Notes: generated from the sequence alone by a model not told the origin. Shown: positions 10,007 to 19,323, numbered from the stretch's first letter. The stretch is DNA of 64,000 nucleotides from an uncultured Verrucomicrobiae bacterium (GCA_937775205.1 CALKBX010000012.1:1-64000); one strand, 5' to 3'. Translations and numbers: made by a program.

Positions 10007-11323
10007 TTAGCCTCCGAGTGATGCTGGGTTGGTGATGTCGCCTTTATTGAAATCGACGTACTCTTCGGTGAGGTCGGCGGCGTAGAGGGTGGCTTGGCCT
10101 TTGCCGAGGTTGAGGTTTATGTGCAGGTCAAACTCGGCGGGCGCGACGGCTTTGCAGAGGGTATTGAAAGTGGCTTTGGTGGGGCGGCCTTTTTTTAGGG
10201 AATGGATGAGCGCCTTCGCGCCGGCGGCGCTGTAGGCGATGTCTACTTTTTCTTCTACCACTTTTGCGGGCGAGTAGCCGAGGGCGTCGATGATGCGGCC
10301 CCAGTTGGGGTCGCCGCCGTGCCAGCTGGTTTTCACGAGGGCGCTGTTGCCCACGGCGCGCGCGGCGTCGTCGGCATCCTTTTGGGTCTTCGCGCCTTTG
10401 ACGCGGACGGTGACCATTCGTGTGATGCCTTCGCCATCGCGCACCATCATTTTGGCGAGCTCGAGGCAGACGTGATTGAGGGCGGCTTGGAAAATTTTCA
10501 AGTCGCTCGCGCTGAGTTTTTTGTTTCCGGCAAGGCCGTTGGCGAGAATGAGCACGGTATCGTTGGTGCTCATATCGCCGTCGATGGTGATGCAGTTGAA
10601 ACTGCTCGCGACTGCTTCGCGCAGGCAAGTGCGCAGCGTGCGGGCGTCCACCTTCGCGTCGGTGGTGAGATAGGCGAGCATCGTGGCGTGGAGGGGCGCG
10701 CTGGCGGGGCGCGCGCCGGTGGGGCTCATGCCCGGCTGGATCATGCCCGCGCCTTTGCCGATGCCGCCGATGCGGACGGTTTGGCCGCCGAGTTTGAATT
10801 CCACTGCGATTTCTTTAGCGCGCGTGTCGCTGGTCATAATCGCCTCGGCGGCGTGATGCGCGGCGGAGGGGTCGTCGTCCAGTTCTTTGACAATCTCGCG
10901 AATGCCCGTGCGGATATTCGGCATCGGCATCGGCAAGCCAATCCGTCCGGTGGAGCCCACGAGCACGTCGGTCGGTTGCAGCAAAAGTTCATCGGCGAGC
11001 AGAGCCGCCATTTCGTGCGCGTCCTTGAGCCCGCGCGGGCCGGTGCAGGCGTTGGCGTTGCCGGAGTTGATGACCACCGCCTGCGCATTCCCGTCGGCGA
11101 TGTGCTCCACACAAAGCTTTACTGGCGCGGCGCAAATTTGATTGGTGGTAAACATCCCCGCCGCCTTGGCCGGCACCTCGGAGACGATCACGGCGAGGTC
11201 GCGTTTTTGTCCTTTGTCGCTGCCCTTGCCGGTGCCGAGGCGTTTGACATCACAGAATAATCCCGCCGCGAGAAACCCTCGCGGGGCAACGATTGAACCA
11301 TCAATGGAATGAAAAGATTTCAT
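10007..11323 (-). CDS. argJ: Glutamate N-acetyltransferase / amino-acid acetyltransferase ArgJ
   Basis: Transfers the acetyl group from acetylornithine to glutamate, making the arginine pathway cyclic. Intact, 438 residues. The self-cleavage site is A213-T214 in LHATMLAYLTTDA, T214 being the catalytic N-terminal residue of the beta chain. Also visible are INSGNANACTG, GKGAGMIQP, ITIDGDMSTNDT and HGGDPNWGRI. It heads the run argJ-argB-argD-argF. The spacing upstream to the permease gene is 239 bases and includes a palindromic repeat, so its promoter probably lies in 11324-11475. Whether it also makes acetylglutamate from acetyl-CoA cannot be read from the sequence. Confidence 0.95.
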   Translation of the reverse strand: MKSFHSIDGSIVAPRGFLAAGLFCDVKRLGTGKGSDKGQKRDLAVIVSEVPAKAAGMFTTNQICAAPVKLCVEHIADGNAQAVVINSGNANACTGPRGLKDAHEMAALLADELLLQPTDVLVGSTGRIGLPMPMPNIRTGIREIVKELDDDPSAAHHAAEAIMTSDTRAKEIAVEFKLGGQTVRIGGIGKGAGMIQPGMSPTGARPASAPLHATMLAYLTTDAKVDARTLRTCLREAVASSFNCITIDGDMSTNDTVLILANGLAGNKKLSASDLKIFQAALNHVCLELAKMMVRDGEGITRMVTVRVKGAKTQKDADDAARAVGNSALVKTSWHGGDPNWGRIIDALGYSPAKVVEEKVDIAYSAAGAKALIHSLKKGRPTKATFNTLCKAVAPAEFDLHINLNLGKGQATLYAADLTEEYVDFNKGDITNPASLGG

Positions 11324-11475
11324 CTCTTTGGGAGGGGTAGCATTGGGAAAAGAATAGGAGAACCCAACGCAACCTTAACGGCTACGTCGACGCGAAGACT
11401 TGGATTGAGTCTGCAGGTTCATTCGGGCAGAAATGTAGACGGGAAAGAGGGGGCGTGTCAATTACCAATGGAAGG

Positions 11476-11586
11476 AATGACCAAGCCCCAAGGAATGTCC
11501 AAGCACCAGATTCCAATTGGTAATCCTTGGTTATTAGGTTTTGGGATTTCCTTGGGATTTGGTCATTGGGCCTTGGTCATTAAAAC
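11476..11586. repeat. Palindromic repeat, AATGACCAA family, copy 1
   Basis: The left arm begins AATGACCAAGCCCCAAGGAA; the right arm, read on the minus strand, begins AATGACCAAGGCCCAATGAC. Short direct variants of CCAAGGAA and TTGGTCATT recur inside. The right edge enters the permease gene: its last codons and its TGA stop lie in the repeat sequence. A second copy is at 45792-45868. The rest of the gap up to argJ (11324-11475) shows no gene. Confidence 0.8.
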
Positions 11587-12519
11587 CATCCCCACCACAC
11601 CGCCCACCGCAATCACTCCGCCAATCAACGCGCGCCAGCTGGGTTTTTCCTCTTTCATTAAAATGGCGAAGGGGATGACGACGAGCGGCGTGGCGGCGAT
11701 AATGGGGAGCACCACGCCGGTGGGGTTGTCGAGTAGCGCCCATTGGTAGCAGGTGACGCCGAGCGCGGGGCCGGCGAGGCCGGTGGCGAGTAGCCACGGC
11801 AGTGCGGGGCGCCATTGGTTGTCGCGGCGGGTGAGGTTGCCGATGTTCTTTGAATGGGGGCGACGCCGCAGCCACGCGCGGAAGGCGATCAAGCACAGGC
11901 CGGAGAAGACCATCCCGCCAAGCATCCGCTGCACGGCCACGGTGATGCCCGCGTGAAAGCCATCGAGCGGGAGGGTGTCCATATCTTTTGCCAGTTTATA
12001 AATATAACGACTGAGCACGCCCGCGCCAAAGCCCTGACCGACGGCGGCGATGAGTCCCCAGCTGATGCCTTTGAATAGGTCGCGGCGTTTGATGTGCAAA
12101 TTTTCGCGTGGGGCCAATGCCACGGCGACGCCGGCGAGGATGACGACGGCGCACGCGATTTGGCCGGCGGTCAGCGTGGTGCCGAGCCAAAGATACTCGA
12201 TGGTGACCGCCACGGGCACGGACACGCAATGGACGATGAGCGTGGTGAGGCGCGAGCCAATCAGCGGAAATGCCTGGAACAGCGCGATGTCGCCCACGCC
12301 GAAGCCGATGGCGCCGCTGAGGAAGAGCAAACCAAAAAGTGTGGGGTGCCAATAACCCGCGAGCGCGGGGCCGAAGCTCAGCGCGACGAGGAGCATCAGC
12401 ACGGGCGCGAAGATGAGCCGTGTGAAGTTGGCCTCGGTGCCGCCAATGTGCTCGGTGGTTTTCCGCGCCGAAACGGCCGAGGCGGAAAAAAACACAGTGC
12501 ACAACAAAGCCGCTAACAT
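11563..12519 (-). CDS. EamA/DMT-family permease
   Basis: Inner-membrane transporter of about 318 residues with ten predicted helices in two EamA repeats: residues about 1-130 (LFLSGAIGFGVGDIALFQAF, SVPVAVTIEYLWLG, LAGVAVALAP) and about 150-315 (GISWGLIAAVGQGFGAGVL, ATGLAGPALGVTCYQWAL, VVLPIIAATPLVVIPFAILM). The substrate is unknown. The last residues MTKAQ and the stop codon are encoded by the AATGACCAA repeat, so the original C-terminus may have been altered by repeat insertion. It is divergent from the TPR genes starting at 12644. Confidence 0.88.
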   Translation of the reverse strand: MLAALLCTVFFSASAVSARKTTEHIGGTEANFTRLIFAPVLMLLVALSFGPALAGYWHPTLFGLLFLSGAIGFGVGDIALFQAFPLIGSRLTTLIVHCVSVPVAVTIEYLWLGTTLTAGQIACAVVILAGVAVALAPRENLHIKRRDLFKGISWGLIAAVGQGFGAGVLSRYIYKLAKDMDTLPLDGFHAGITVAVQRMLGGMVFSGLCLIAFRAWLRRRPHSKNIGNLTRRDNQWRPALPWLLATGLAGPALGVTCYQWALLDNPTGVVLPIIAATPLVVIPFAILMKEEKPSWRALIGGVIAVGGVVGMVLMTKAQ

Positions 12520-12643
12520 GGCGCGAAGGGGTACGCTGTTGGGGGCGGTTTGTCACGGGGTTTATGGGAATGAACACAGATGTTCAGGATTGGTGGAAGG
12601 GTTTGTAGTTGCGGAAGGCGGGCGAGTGGTTAGGATTCGGCGC

Positions 12644-13524
12644 ATGAGGACTTGGATTTTTTTGGCGCTGATGATGAGCTATGAATTTCAACTGGGCGCA
12701 AGCGGCGGATAAAGACGGGCCGGCGCTGAAGTTTGTGGAAGCAGCGGCGGAAGGCGTTTAGGGAAGGGAAAACGGACGAGGCGCTGAAGCTTGCGGCGAA
12801 GGCGGTGGAGGCGGAGCCAAAGAATTCGAGCCTCCATTATTTCAAAGGGCAATTGCACAGCAAGCTCCGCCAACACGCTAAGGCCGCAGCGGCGTACACG
12901 AAGGTGCTGGCGTTGAAGCCGGATAAAGAGCGCGTCGCTGACACGCATCAGGAACGCGGCGAGGCGTATTTCAAGCTGGGAAAAATCAAGGAATCGATTG
13001 CGGACTTTGATGTGTTCATCAAGGCGTATCCGCGACAAGATCCCCATCATTGGCAGCGCGGCATTTCGTATTATTACGCGAACGAATTCAAGAAAGGCTA
13101 CGAGCAATTCGAGCGGCACCAAACGGTGAACCGGAATGACGTGGAAAATGCGGTGTGGCATTTCCTTTGCCTTGCGCGGGCTAAGGGAATTAAGGAGGCG
13201 AAGGCAAAGTTGATTCCCATTGTGGGCGATGGACGCGTGCCAATGATGGAAGTACTGGCGCTCTTTGGCGGCAAGAGCACGCCGGCGAAAGTTTTGGCCA
13301 AGGCGCGCGCGGGCGGAGTGAAGGGTGCGCGACTGGAGCGGCAGTTGTTTTACGCGCATCTTTATCTCGGACTGTGGTACGAGGCCACGGGGGAAAAGAA
13401 ACTGCGCGACCAATACATTGGCCTCTCCGCGGCGGTGGCGGATAACCACGGCTACATGGGCGACGTGGCGCGGGTGCACGCGGAGTTAAATAAAATAAAG
13501 ATTCCGGCGAAACCGAAAAAGTAG
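12644..13524 (+). CDS. Exported TPR protein, first of a tandem pair (N-terminal indels)
   Basis: From 12733 on, a continuous frame gives three or more TPR units (EALKLAAKAVEAEPKNSSLHY, AAAAYTKVLALKPDKE, ESIADFDVFIKAYPR). A signal-like start at ATG 12644 (MRTWIFLALMM) is in another frame, and NWAQAADKDGPALKFVEAAAE is in a third; one base change near 12690 and one near 12752 would join them. The start is therefore uncertain. It is clearly paralogous to the next gene: both carry the element around VWHFLCLARAKGIKEAKAKL, here followed by DGRVPMMEVLALF. Function unknown; probably periplasmic protein interaction. Confidence 0.72.
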
Positions 13525-13615
13525 TCGGACGTATTCACCGCAGTGATCATTTGTATTCACCGATGTGAATAGCTTGGCCTTGGCGGGGTGGGATTAACTG
13601 CCTAGATTCGCAGCG

Positions 13616-14749
13616 GTGAGAGGAGGTTATCCCAAAATAATTTGTGTGGGCGTGCTGTGCTTGGCGGCGGGCGTGACGGCGCAGCAATTTCAGGCGCGGC
13701 AAAATGGCCAGCGCGATCAGAAGCCGGTGGCGTTTCCAAAAGTGGAACAGGAGGAATTTTTCCTGCAAGCCATCGAGGCCCTGCAAGCGGGCAACACGAA
13801 CGCCGTGCTCGAGCTGGTGGACCGCGCGGTCGGCGTGGATGTGACCAACCGGTTTGCCTACGTCAAACGCGCGCAGTTGCTCGACATCTTCAGCCTCGAT
13901 GAGCGCGCGGTGAAGGACTATTCCATCGCCATTTCGTACGACCCCACTTTTGCCGACGTGTATCAACTGCGCGGCTGCAGCCATTTCAAGGCCGGCCGGC
14001 TTGACGACGCGGTGGCCGATTGGAATACGTTTCTCAGCCTCAAACCCGAAAAGGAGGCGCTGCACTGGCAAATCTGCGTGGCCTACGCGCTGCAGGGCCA
14101 GTTCAATGAGGGGCGCAATCAATTCGAGTGGCACTGGACGGCGAACACCAAGGACGTCGAAGTGGCGTTGTGGCATTTCATGTGCACAGCGCGTTTGGAT
14201 GGATTGGACAAAGCGCGCGCGGCAATGATTGAAGTGAAACTGAGCGAGGACAAGCGCGTGCCGATGGAGGCGCTTTATAATTTTTATGCGGGCAAACTCA
14301 CCGAGGCCGATGTGTGGCTGGCGGTGGAGCAGGGCGCGCCCGATGACGCGGAACGCGCCAAGCGCGAATTTTTTGCAAATTATTACATTGGCGTTCATCG
14401 GCAGGCCGAAGGCAAACTAGCGGAGGCACGTGAGTTTGTGGGAAAAGCGCTGGGCGTCGCCTATCGCAACGAGGGCTTCATCGGCGACAGTCCCGGCGGT
14501 CAACTCCGCGCGGGCGACATGGCGCGCGTGCATCTCGGCGTGCTGGATACTCTTATCAAAGACGCCGCGGCCTTGGCGGCGGCGCAGTCGCCGGAGGCCA
14601 TATCGGCGCGGCGGCGAATGATGTTTTTGGGTGTCGCCGGATTGGCAGGGCTCATCGGGCTCGGAGTTTTTCTGCAACGCCGTCGGCCCAAGATTGCCGT
14701 TAAGCCAGAATTGGCCGAACCGGAATTGGCAGAGAAAAGCTCGACATAA
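13616..14749 (+). CDS. Exported TPR protein with C-terminal membrane anchor
   Basis: A 377-residue protein starting at GTG 13616 with a signal peptide (IICVGVLCLAAGVTAQQ). TPR-like helices fill about residues 45-150 (AIEALQAGNTNAVLELVDRA, AVKDYSIAISYDPTFADVYQ, DAVADWNTFLSLKPEKEAL). A conserved block WHFMCTARLDGLDKARAAMI matches the preceding paralogue. A single transmembrane helix near residue 340-358 (MMFLGVAGLAGLIGLGVFL) and a basic tail RRRPK predict the bulk in the periplasm and the tail in the cytoplasm. It is 33 bases from the next gene and probably co-transcribed with it. Confidence 0.85.
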   Translation: MRGGYPKIICVGVLCLAAGVTAQQFQARQNGQRDQKPVAFPKVEQEEFFLQAIEALQAGNTNAVLELVDRAVGVDVTNRFAYVKRAQLLDIFSLDERAVKDYSIAISYDPTFADVYQLRGCSHFKAGRLDDAVADWNTFLSLKPEKEALHWQICVAYALQGQFNEGRNQFEWHWTANTKDVEVALWHFMCTARLDGLDKARAAMIEVKLSEDKRVPMEALYNFYAGKLTEADVWLAVEQGAPDDAERAKREFFANYYIGVHRQAEGKLAEAREFVGKALGVAYRNEGFIGDSPGGQLRAGDMARVHLGVLDTLIKDAAALAAAQSPEAISARRRMMFLGVAGLAGLIGLGVFLQRRRPKIAVKPELAEPELAEKSST

Positions 14750-14781
14750 CCGGCCAACCGGTTTTCATCCTTCGAGTTCAC

Positions 14782-16182
14782 ATGAGTTTGCCCACTGACA
14801 TTCGCGCCATTGGTGCGACGCTTTATTTTCTACCCGTCCACACCCGCATGCCGCTGAAGTTTGGCGGGGAGACGGTCACCTATGTCACGTGCGCCCGCGT
14901 GCGGATGACGGTTCACGATGCTGCCGGAGCCACCGCCGAAGGGTGGGGCGAGACACCGCTTAGCGTCACGTGGGTTTGGCCTAGCACTTTGGGCTACGAA
15001 GAACGGCACGCGGCGATGAAAGGCTTTTGCGAGAAACTCGCCGAAGCGTGGGCGTGGTTTGACGTGAGCGGGCATCCGATGGAAGTCGGTCAGGATTTTA
15101 TTGATGACGTTTTGCCGGGGCTGCTCGAGCTGCACAACGAAGGGGCAGTTGAACCAATGCCGTGGCTGGCGGCGTTGGTGTGCAATTCACTTTTTGATAT
15201 TGCGCTGCACGATGCATTTGGAAATTTGCACGAACGGGATGTTTACGAAACGTACAACGGCGAATGGATGAACCGGTCGTTGGAAGATTTTCTGGAACCG
15301 GCGGCGGCGGGAGTTTCCTTTGCGGGAAAATATCCGGCAGATTTTTTTGTCGCCGAGCCGCCAGCACAAATGCCCGCGTGGCATCTCGTCGGCGGAGTAG
15401 ATCCGCTGGACGAAAGCGAACTGACCGGCAACGAGCCGAAGGATGAGCATCCGGTGCTGCTTGCCGATTGGATAAAGACCGATGGCCTCAAGTGCTTGAA
15501 AATAAAACTGCGCGGCACAGACGCGGCGTGGGATTACGCGCGCCTCGTGAAAGTGGGCGGCATCGCGGTAGCCGGCGGCGTGGAATGGTTGACGGCTGAT
15601 TTCAACTGCACCGTCACCGATCCGGATTATGTGAACACGATTTTGGATGACTTGCAGGATGAGTATCCGAATTTTTTTGAGATGCTCTTGTATGTGGAGC
15701 AGCCCTTTCCGTATGACCTCAAACAGCATGCCATCGACACGCACAGTTGCAGCGAGCGTAAGCCGCTGTTTCTTGACGAGAGCGCGCACGATTGGCAGCA
15801 CGTGCGACTCGGGCGCGAGCTGGGTTGGACGGGCGTGGCGCTCAAAACCTGTAAAACTCAAACCGGCGCGTTGCTTAGCGCCTGTTGGGCCAAAGCGCAC
15901 GGGATGGGGCTGATGGTGCAGGATTTGACGAACCCGATGCTCGCGCAGATACCGCATGTGCGACTTGCGGCTTACTTGGGCACGATTATGGGCGTGGAAA
16001 CCAACGCCATGCAGTTCTACCCTGCGGCCTCGGCGGCCGAGGCGGCGGTGCACCCGGGGTTGTACCAACGGCGTGGGGGCGAGGTGGATTTGGCCACGCT
16101 GGGGGGCAGCGGTTTCGGCTATGGCGCGGCGGCAACGGTTCGTGAATTGCCAGCGCCCGCCGTCGAACATTCTGGGGTGTGA
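14782..16182 (+). CDS. Enolase-superfamily (mandelate racemase/muconate lactonizing type) enzyme
   Basis: A 466-residue barrel enzyme, longer than the usual 360-400. Catalytic groups can be placed: KIKLRG at about 240 (K-x-K on strand 2), metal ligands D in TADFN (about 274), E in YVEQPF (about 305) and D in FLDES (about 332), and a lysine in ALKTCKTQ (about 356) on strand 6, which suggests the muconate-lactonizing or dipeptide-epimerase subgroup. The N-terminal capping domain (residues 1-150) includes WGETPLS. The extra length lies mainly around residues 165-230. Substrate unknown: an acid-sugar dehydratase, racemase or cycloisomerase role are all possible. Confidence 0.85.
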   Translation: MSLPTDIRAIGATLYFLPVHTRMPLKFGGETVTYVTCARVRMTVHDAAGATAEGWGETPLSVTWVWPSTLGYEERHAAMKGFCEKLAEAWAWFDVSGHPMEVGQDFIDDVLPGLLELHNEGAVEPMPWLAALVCNSLFDIALHDAFGNLHERDVYETYNGEWMNRSLEDFLEPAAAGVSFAGKYPADFFVAEPPAQMPAWHLVGGVDPLDESELTGNEPKDEHPVLLADWIKTDGLKCLKIKLRGTDAAWDYARLVKVGGIAVAGGVEWLTADFNCTVTDPDYVNTILDDLQDEYPNFFEMLLYVEQPFPYDLKQHAIDTHSCSERKPLFLDESAHDWQHVRLGRELGWTGVALKTCKTQTGALLSACWAKAHGMGLMVQDLTNPMLAQIPHVRLAAYLGTIMGVETNAMQFYPAASAAEAAVHPGLYQRRGGEVDLATLGGSGFGYGAAATVRELPAPAVEHSGV

Positions 16183-16294
16183 ATAACCTCCCAACATTTT
16201 TCGGATGCGTTCCGGGCCAGAAACCAGTTTAATGCGCCGACTTCACGTTGGTTCCTGTGAAAGGGATTGATGGGATTCATCGTCCGTTGCGTCG

Positions 16295-16346
16295 AATTTC
16301 CCGGATTACCCCGCGTATGGTACATACATGCGGGAACGGGAAATTT
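16295..16346. promoter_or_regulatory. Large inverted repeat upstream of the TPR/ExbBD block
   Basis: An interrupted dyad centred on TATGGTACATA. The left arm runs AATTTCCCG, then CCCCGCGTATG; the right arm read in reverse complement gives AATTTCCCG, then CCCGCATGTATG. It lies 113 bases after the enolase-family gene and 49 bases before the first large TPR gene, and is followed by a short T-run. It may be a terminator for the upstream gene, an attenuator, or an operator for the block downstream. Confidence 0.5.
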
Positions 16347-16394
16347 TTGACAAAAATCGGTTGCCGAAAAAACAAACTGGAACGACATTGTAAT

Positions 16395-19289
16395 ATGCAG
16401 ACCATGGCTACCCTCCGACCCTCTACTTGCGGGTTGAGCTGGCACGCGCTTGCGCTGCCTTTTTCTCTACTTTTTTTCGCCCTGGCCGCGCCGGGGTCAG
16501 CCTCTGCACAAAATGTGGGCGACCCGAATCTGGGAATTTTCCTGAAGGCCAGGGATTTTCATGACAAGGGAAACTTCCCGCTGGCGGTGCGAGAGCACCA
16601 GAAATTCCTCAAGGTCGCGCCAAAACATCCGCGCGTTCCCGATTCCAAATGGGGATTGGGGCTCGCCTTCATCCAGCTGAAACAATGGGCCCCGGCGGCG
16701 GGGTTGATGGGCGAATTGGCGGCAGGCAAAACCGCACCGGATTTGCCCGGCGCATATTATTATTGGGGCCAGAGTTTATTGATGTTGCGGAAGCCGGCCA
16801 ATGCGGAGGCGGCATTCCTCGAGGGCCTCAAACTGAAACCAAAAGCGCGACTGGCTGGATTTCGGATGGGCTTGTTGGAAGCCCGGTTTCAGCAAAAAAA
16901 ATGGAAGGCGGTGAAGACCTCGGTGGCCGCGTTGCCGGCGGATCAGCAGGCGGATGAGCGGGTCATGTTTCAAGGTGGGTACGCAAGTTTTATGCTGCGC
17001 GATTTCAAGTTGGCCGCGAAGGAACTGGGCGCGCTAAAGCGGCGGGTGGGCGCGGCTCCCTTCGCGCATCAAACCCATTTTTTTCTCGCGGAATCGCTGC
17101 GCGAGTTGGGTCAAATAAAAGAGGCCATTCCCGAATACGCGACGGCGCACAAACTGCCGGGCGAGTACGCGGCCGACGCGCTGTACCGCGAGGGATTTTT
17201 GAATTTCCAAATCAAGCAATACCGGGAGGCCGCGGGGTTGTTCGCCCAATTTCGGAACCAATACAAACAGCATCGGCTCCGCAGCGCGGCGGGGTTGAGC
17301 CTCGGGCAGGCGCATTTGGAAAACCGGAATTATGAAAAGGCGGGCTTAGTATTCACCGTTCTGGCCAAGGAACGGGGCGCGAATGCGGCAGTCGCTCTGT
17401 GGCACAGCCGGGTGTTCAAGCGGCAAAAAAAATACGCGGCCGCGGCGGCGATTTTGGCACCGGCGGTGAAACAATTTCGCGGCAACGCCTTGATGGACAA
17501 GTTGCTTTTCGAATTGGCCGAAAACTTGTTCGGCGGTGAGCAGTATGCCGAATCCGCCACGGTGTTTGAACGGTTGATGGCCGAGCACCCGAAACACAGT
17601 CAACGGGAAATGATTTTGCGCCTCTGCGCCCAAGCCCGATTCCGGAGCGGTCGTTTTGCCGGCGGGCTGACGTTGTGCGCGGATTATCTGGAGGCTTACC
17701 CGAAACATCCCGAGGCGGCGGCGGTGGTTTTTCTCAAGGGCGAGAGTCAGTTTTTTCTCGGGAAATATGGCGACGCCGCGGGCACCTTCGAGCAATTGCT
17801 CAAGGCGCATCCCAATCACGCCCATGCCCTCGCGGCGCAAATGCATATTGGCGAATGCCATTTATTCAAGCAACAATGGAAAGACGCGCTCGCCGCATTT
17901 GAAAAATTGGCGAATGAAAAACGCGCCGGAGCCGTGTTTCAGCAGTACGATTTCAATGTGGGCAGCTGCCATTATCAGTTGGAGGCGTGGGATAAGGCTG
18001 TAATTTCATTTCAACTTTTCACATCGCGTTTCCCCAAGGCCCAAAACGCGGACACCGCGCTGATGAAAACCGGCCGCGCGCTGGAAGAACAAAATCAATC
18101 CGACAACGCGTTGTCCGTCTACGAACAACTTGCGGAAAATTTTCCGAAGAGCGTTTATCATTCCCAAGCCGCGCTGAAAGCCGGGAGTATTCAATTTGAA
18201 GCAAAGCAATACGCCAAGGTGCAAATCACGCTGAAGCCGATCGCGCAAAAGAAGGCCGATCCCAATCAACCGCTGGCCATATATTTTATGGGCTTTGCCT
18301 CGGCGGAATCCGGGAAAACAGATGAAGCGATCGTTTGGCTGGAACAACTTGCTAATGAGTTCCCCAAGGATCCAAATGCCGCCGAGGCCCGGTTGAAAAC
18401 CGGCGACCTTCAATTCAACGTGGAGAAATTTGATGTCGCGCAAAAATCTTATGAGAAATTTCTCGGCGATTTTCCAACACACATAAAAGTGGATGACGCT
18501 TATTTTCAACTCGGCAACGTGCTCGCCGCTCAAGAAAAGTGGGAGGCTGCCACCAAGCGTTTTCACGCCGTGGGAGAAAATTCCGAGTGGCGAACCAAAG
18601 CCCTGTACCAATCCGCGTGGTGCGAGCGCAAGGCGGGCCGTGCGGCGGATGCCCAGAAAAATTATGAGACGCTAATTGCCAATCATTCCGAGAGCCTCGA
18701 AGCCGCCAACGCCAAGCTGGAATTGGCCGAGCTGGAATATGAAGCCGCGAAATATAAAGACGCCATCGGCCGCTTGGAAAAGTTGATTGAGACGGATCCC
18801 GATCGTCGGCGTTTGGCGCTGGCTCAATTTCGCCTCGCCCATTGTCACCGCCGGTTGAAGGATTGGGAAAAGGCCGGCGAAGCATTTCAAACTTTCCTTA
18901 CCAAAAACCCGCGGCACGAATTGACCCGCAAAGTCCGGTTGGGTTTGGGGCGGGTGCAGATTGAGCAGGGCGAAGACGACGACGCGCTTCGGTCACTATC
19001 GAGCGCGGTACGGGGAGGGGGACGCGACGAAGTGGGCGCGGAAGCGCAATTCCTTCGGGGCGAAATTTATCTGGCCCAGAAAAAATTCGACGAAGCCATT
19101 GCCGAGTACGCGAAGTTGGAAGCGTTCAAACTATTCGAGGAATGGCAAGCCGATGGATTTTTTGGACAGGCTTTGGCGTTGGAAGGTAAAGGCGAGACGG
19201 GGAAATCCGTCGAACAATTAAAACAACTCCTCACCGAATTTCCTGATTCCGCCGCCGCGCGGAAAGCGAAAGTAAAACTAACTCCATAA
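16395..19289 (+). CDS. Very large exported TPR protein A
   Basis: About 964 residues from ATG 16395 (ATG 16404 is an alternative), with a signal peptide ending near APGSASAQN. The rest is a nearly continuous array of TPR and half-TPR repeats, with recurring cores such as ALAAFEKLANEKR, ALSVYEQLAENFPKS, AIVWLEQLANEFPKDPNAAEA and AKYKDAIGRLEKLIETDPD. The F/YP-K/D ends resemble BamD and CpoB (YbgF) repeats of periplasmic TPR proteins. No enzyme motif is seen. It is first in a tight rightward series and is followed after 34 bases by a second protein of the same design. Likely a periplasmic scaffold or peptidoglycan/outer-membrane partner of the ExbB/ExbD motor (inference). Confidence 0.88.
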   Translation: MQTMATLRPSTCGLSWHALALPFSLLFFALAAPGSASAQNVGDPNLGIFLKARDFHDKGNFPLAVREHQKFLKVAPKHPRVPDSKWGLGLAFIQLKQWAPAAGLMGELAAGKTAPDLPGAYYYWGQSLLMLRKPANAEAAFLEGLKLKPKARLAGFRMGLLEARFQQKKWKAVKTSVAALPADQQADERVMFQGGYASFMLRDFKLAAKELGALKRRVGAAPFAHQTHFFLAESLRELGQIKEAIPEYATAHKLPGEYAADALYREGFLNFQIKQYREAAGLFAQFRNQYKQHRLRSAAGLSLGQAHLENRNYEKAGLVFTVLAKERGANAAVALWHSRVFKRQKKYAAAAAILAPAVKQFRGNALMDKLLFELAENLFGGEQYAESATVFERLMAEHPKHSQREMILRLCAQARFRSGRFAGGLTLCADYLEAYPKHPEAAAVVFLKGESQFFLGKYGDAAGTFEQLLKAHPNHAHALAAQMHIGECHLFKQQWKDALAAFEKLANEKRAGAVFQQYDFNVGSCHYQLEAWDKAVISFQLFTSRFPKAQNADTALMKTGRALEEQNQSDNALSVYEQLAENFPKSVYHSQAALKAGSIQFEAKQYAKVQITLKPIAQKKADPNQPLAIYFMGFASAESGKTDEAIVWLEQLANEFPKDPNAAEARLKTGDLQFNVEKFDVAQKSYEKFLGDFPTHIKVDDAYFQLGNVLAAQEKWEAATKRFHAVGENSEWRTKALYQSAWCERKAGRAADAQKNYETLIANHSESLEAANAKLELAELEYEAAKYKDAIGRLEKLIETDPDRRRLALAQFRLAHCHRRLKDWEKAGEAFQTFLTKNPRHELTRKVRLGLGRVQIEQGEDDDALRSLSSAVRGGGRDEVGAEAQFLRGEIYLAQKKFDEAIAEYAKLEAFKLFEEWQADGFFGQALALEGKGETGKSVEQLKQLLTEFPDSAAARKAKVKLTP

Positions 19290-19323
19290 TTTGTATAACC
19301 CCTCAACTGAAACGAAAATTAGA

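Noticed and set aside
10202..11260. A 352-codon open frame on the plus strand
   Set aside because: Antisense to argJ, whose catalytic site and full length are clear.
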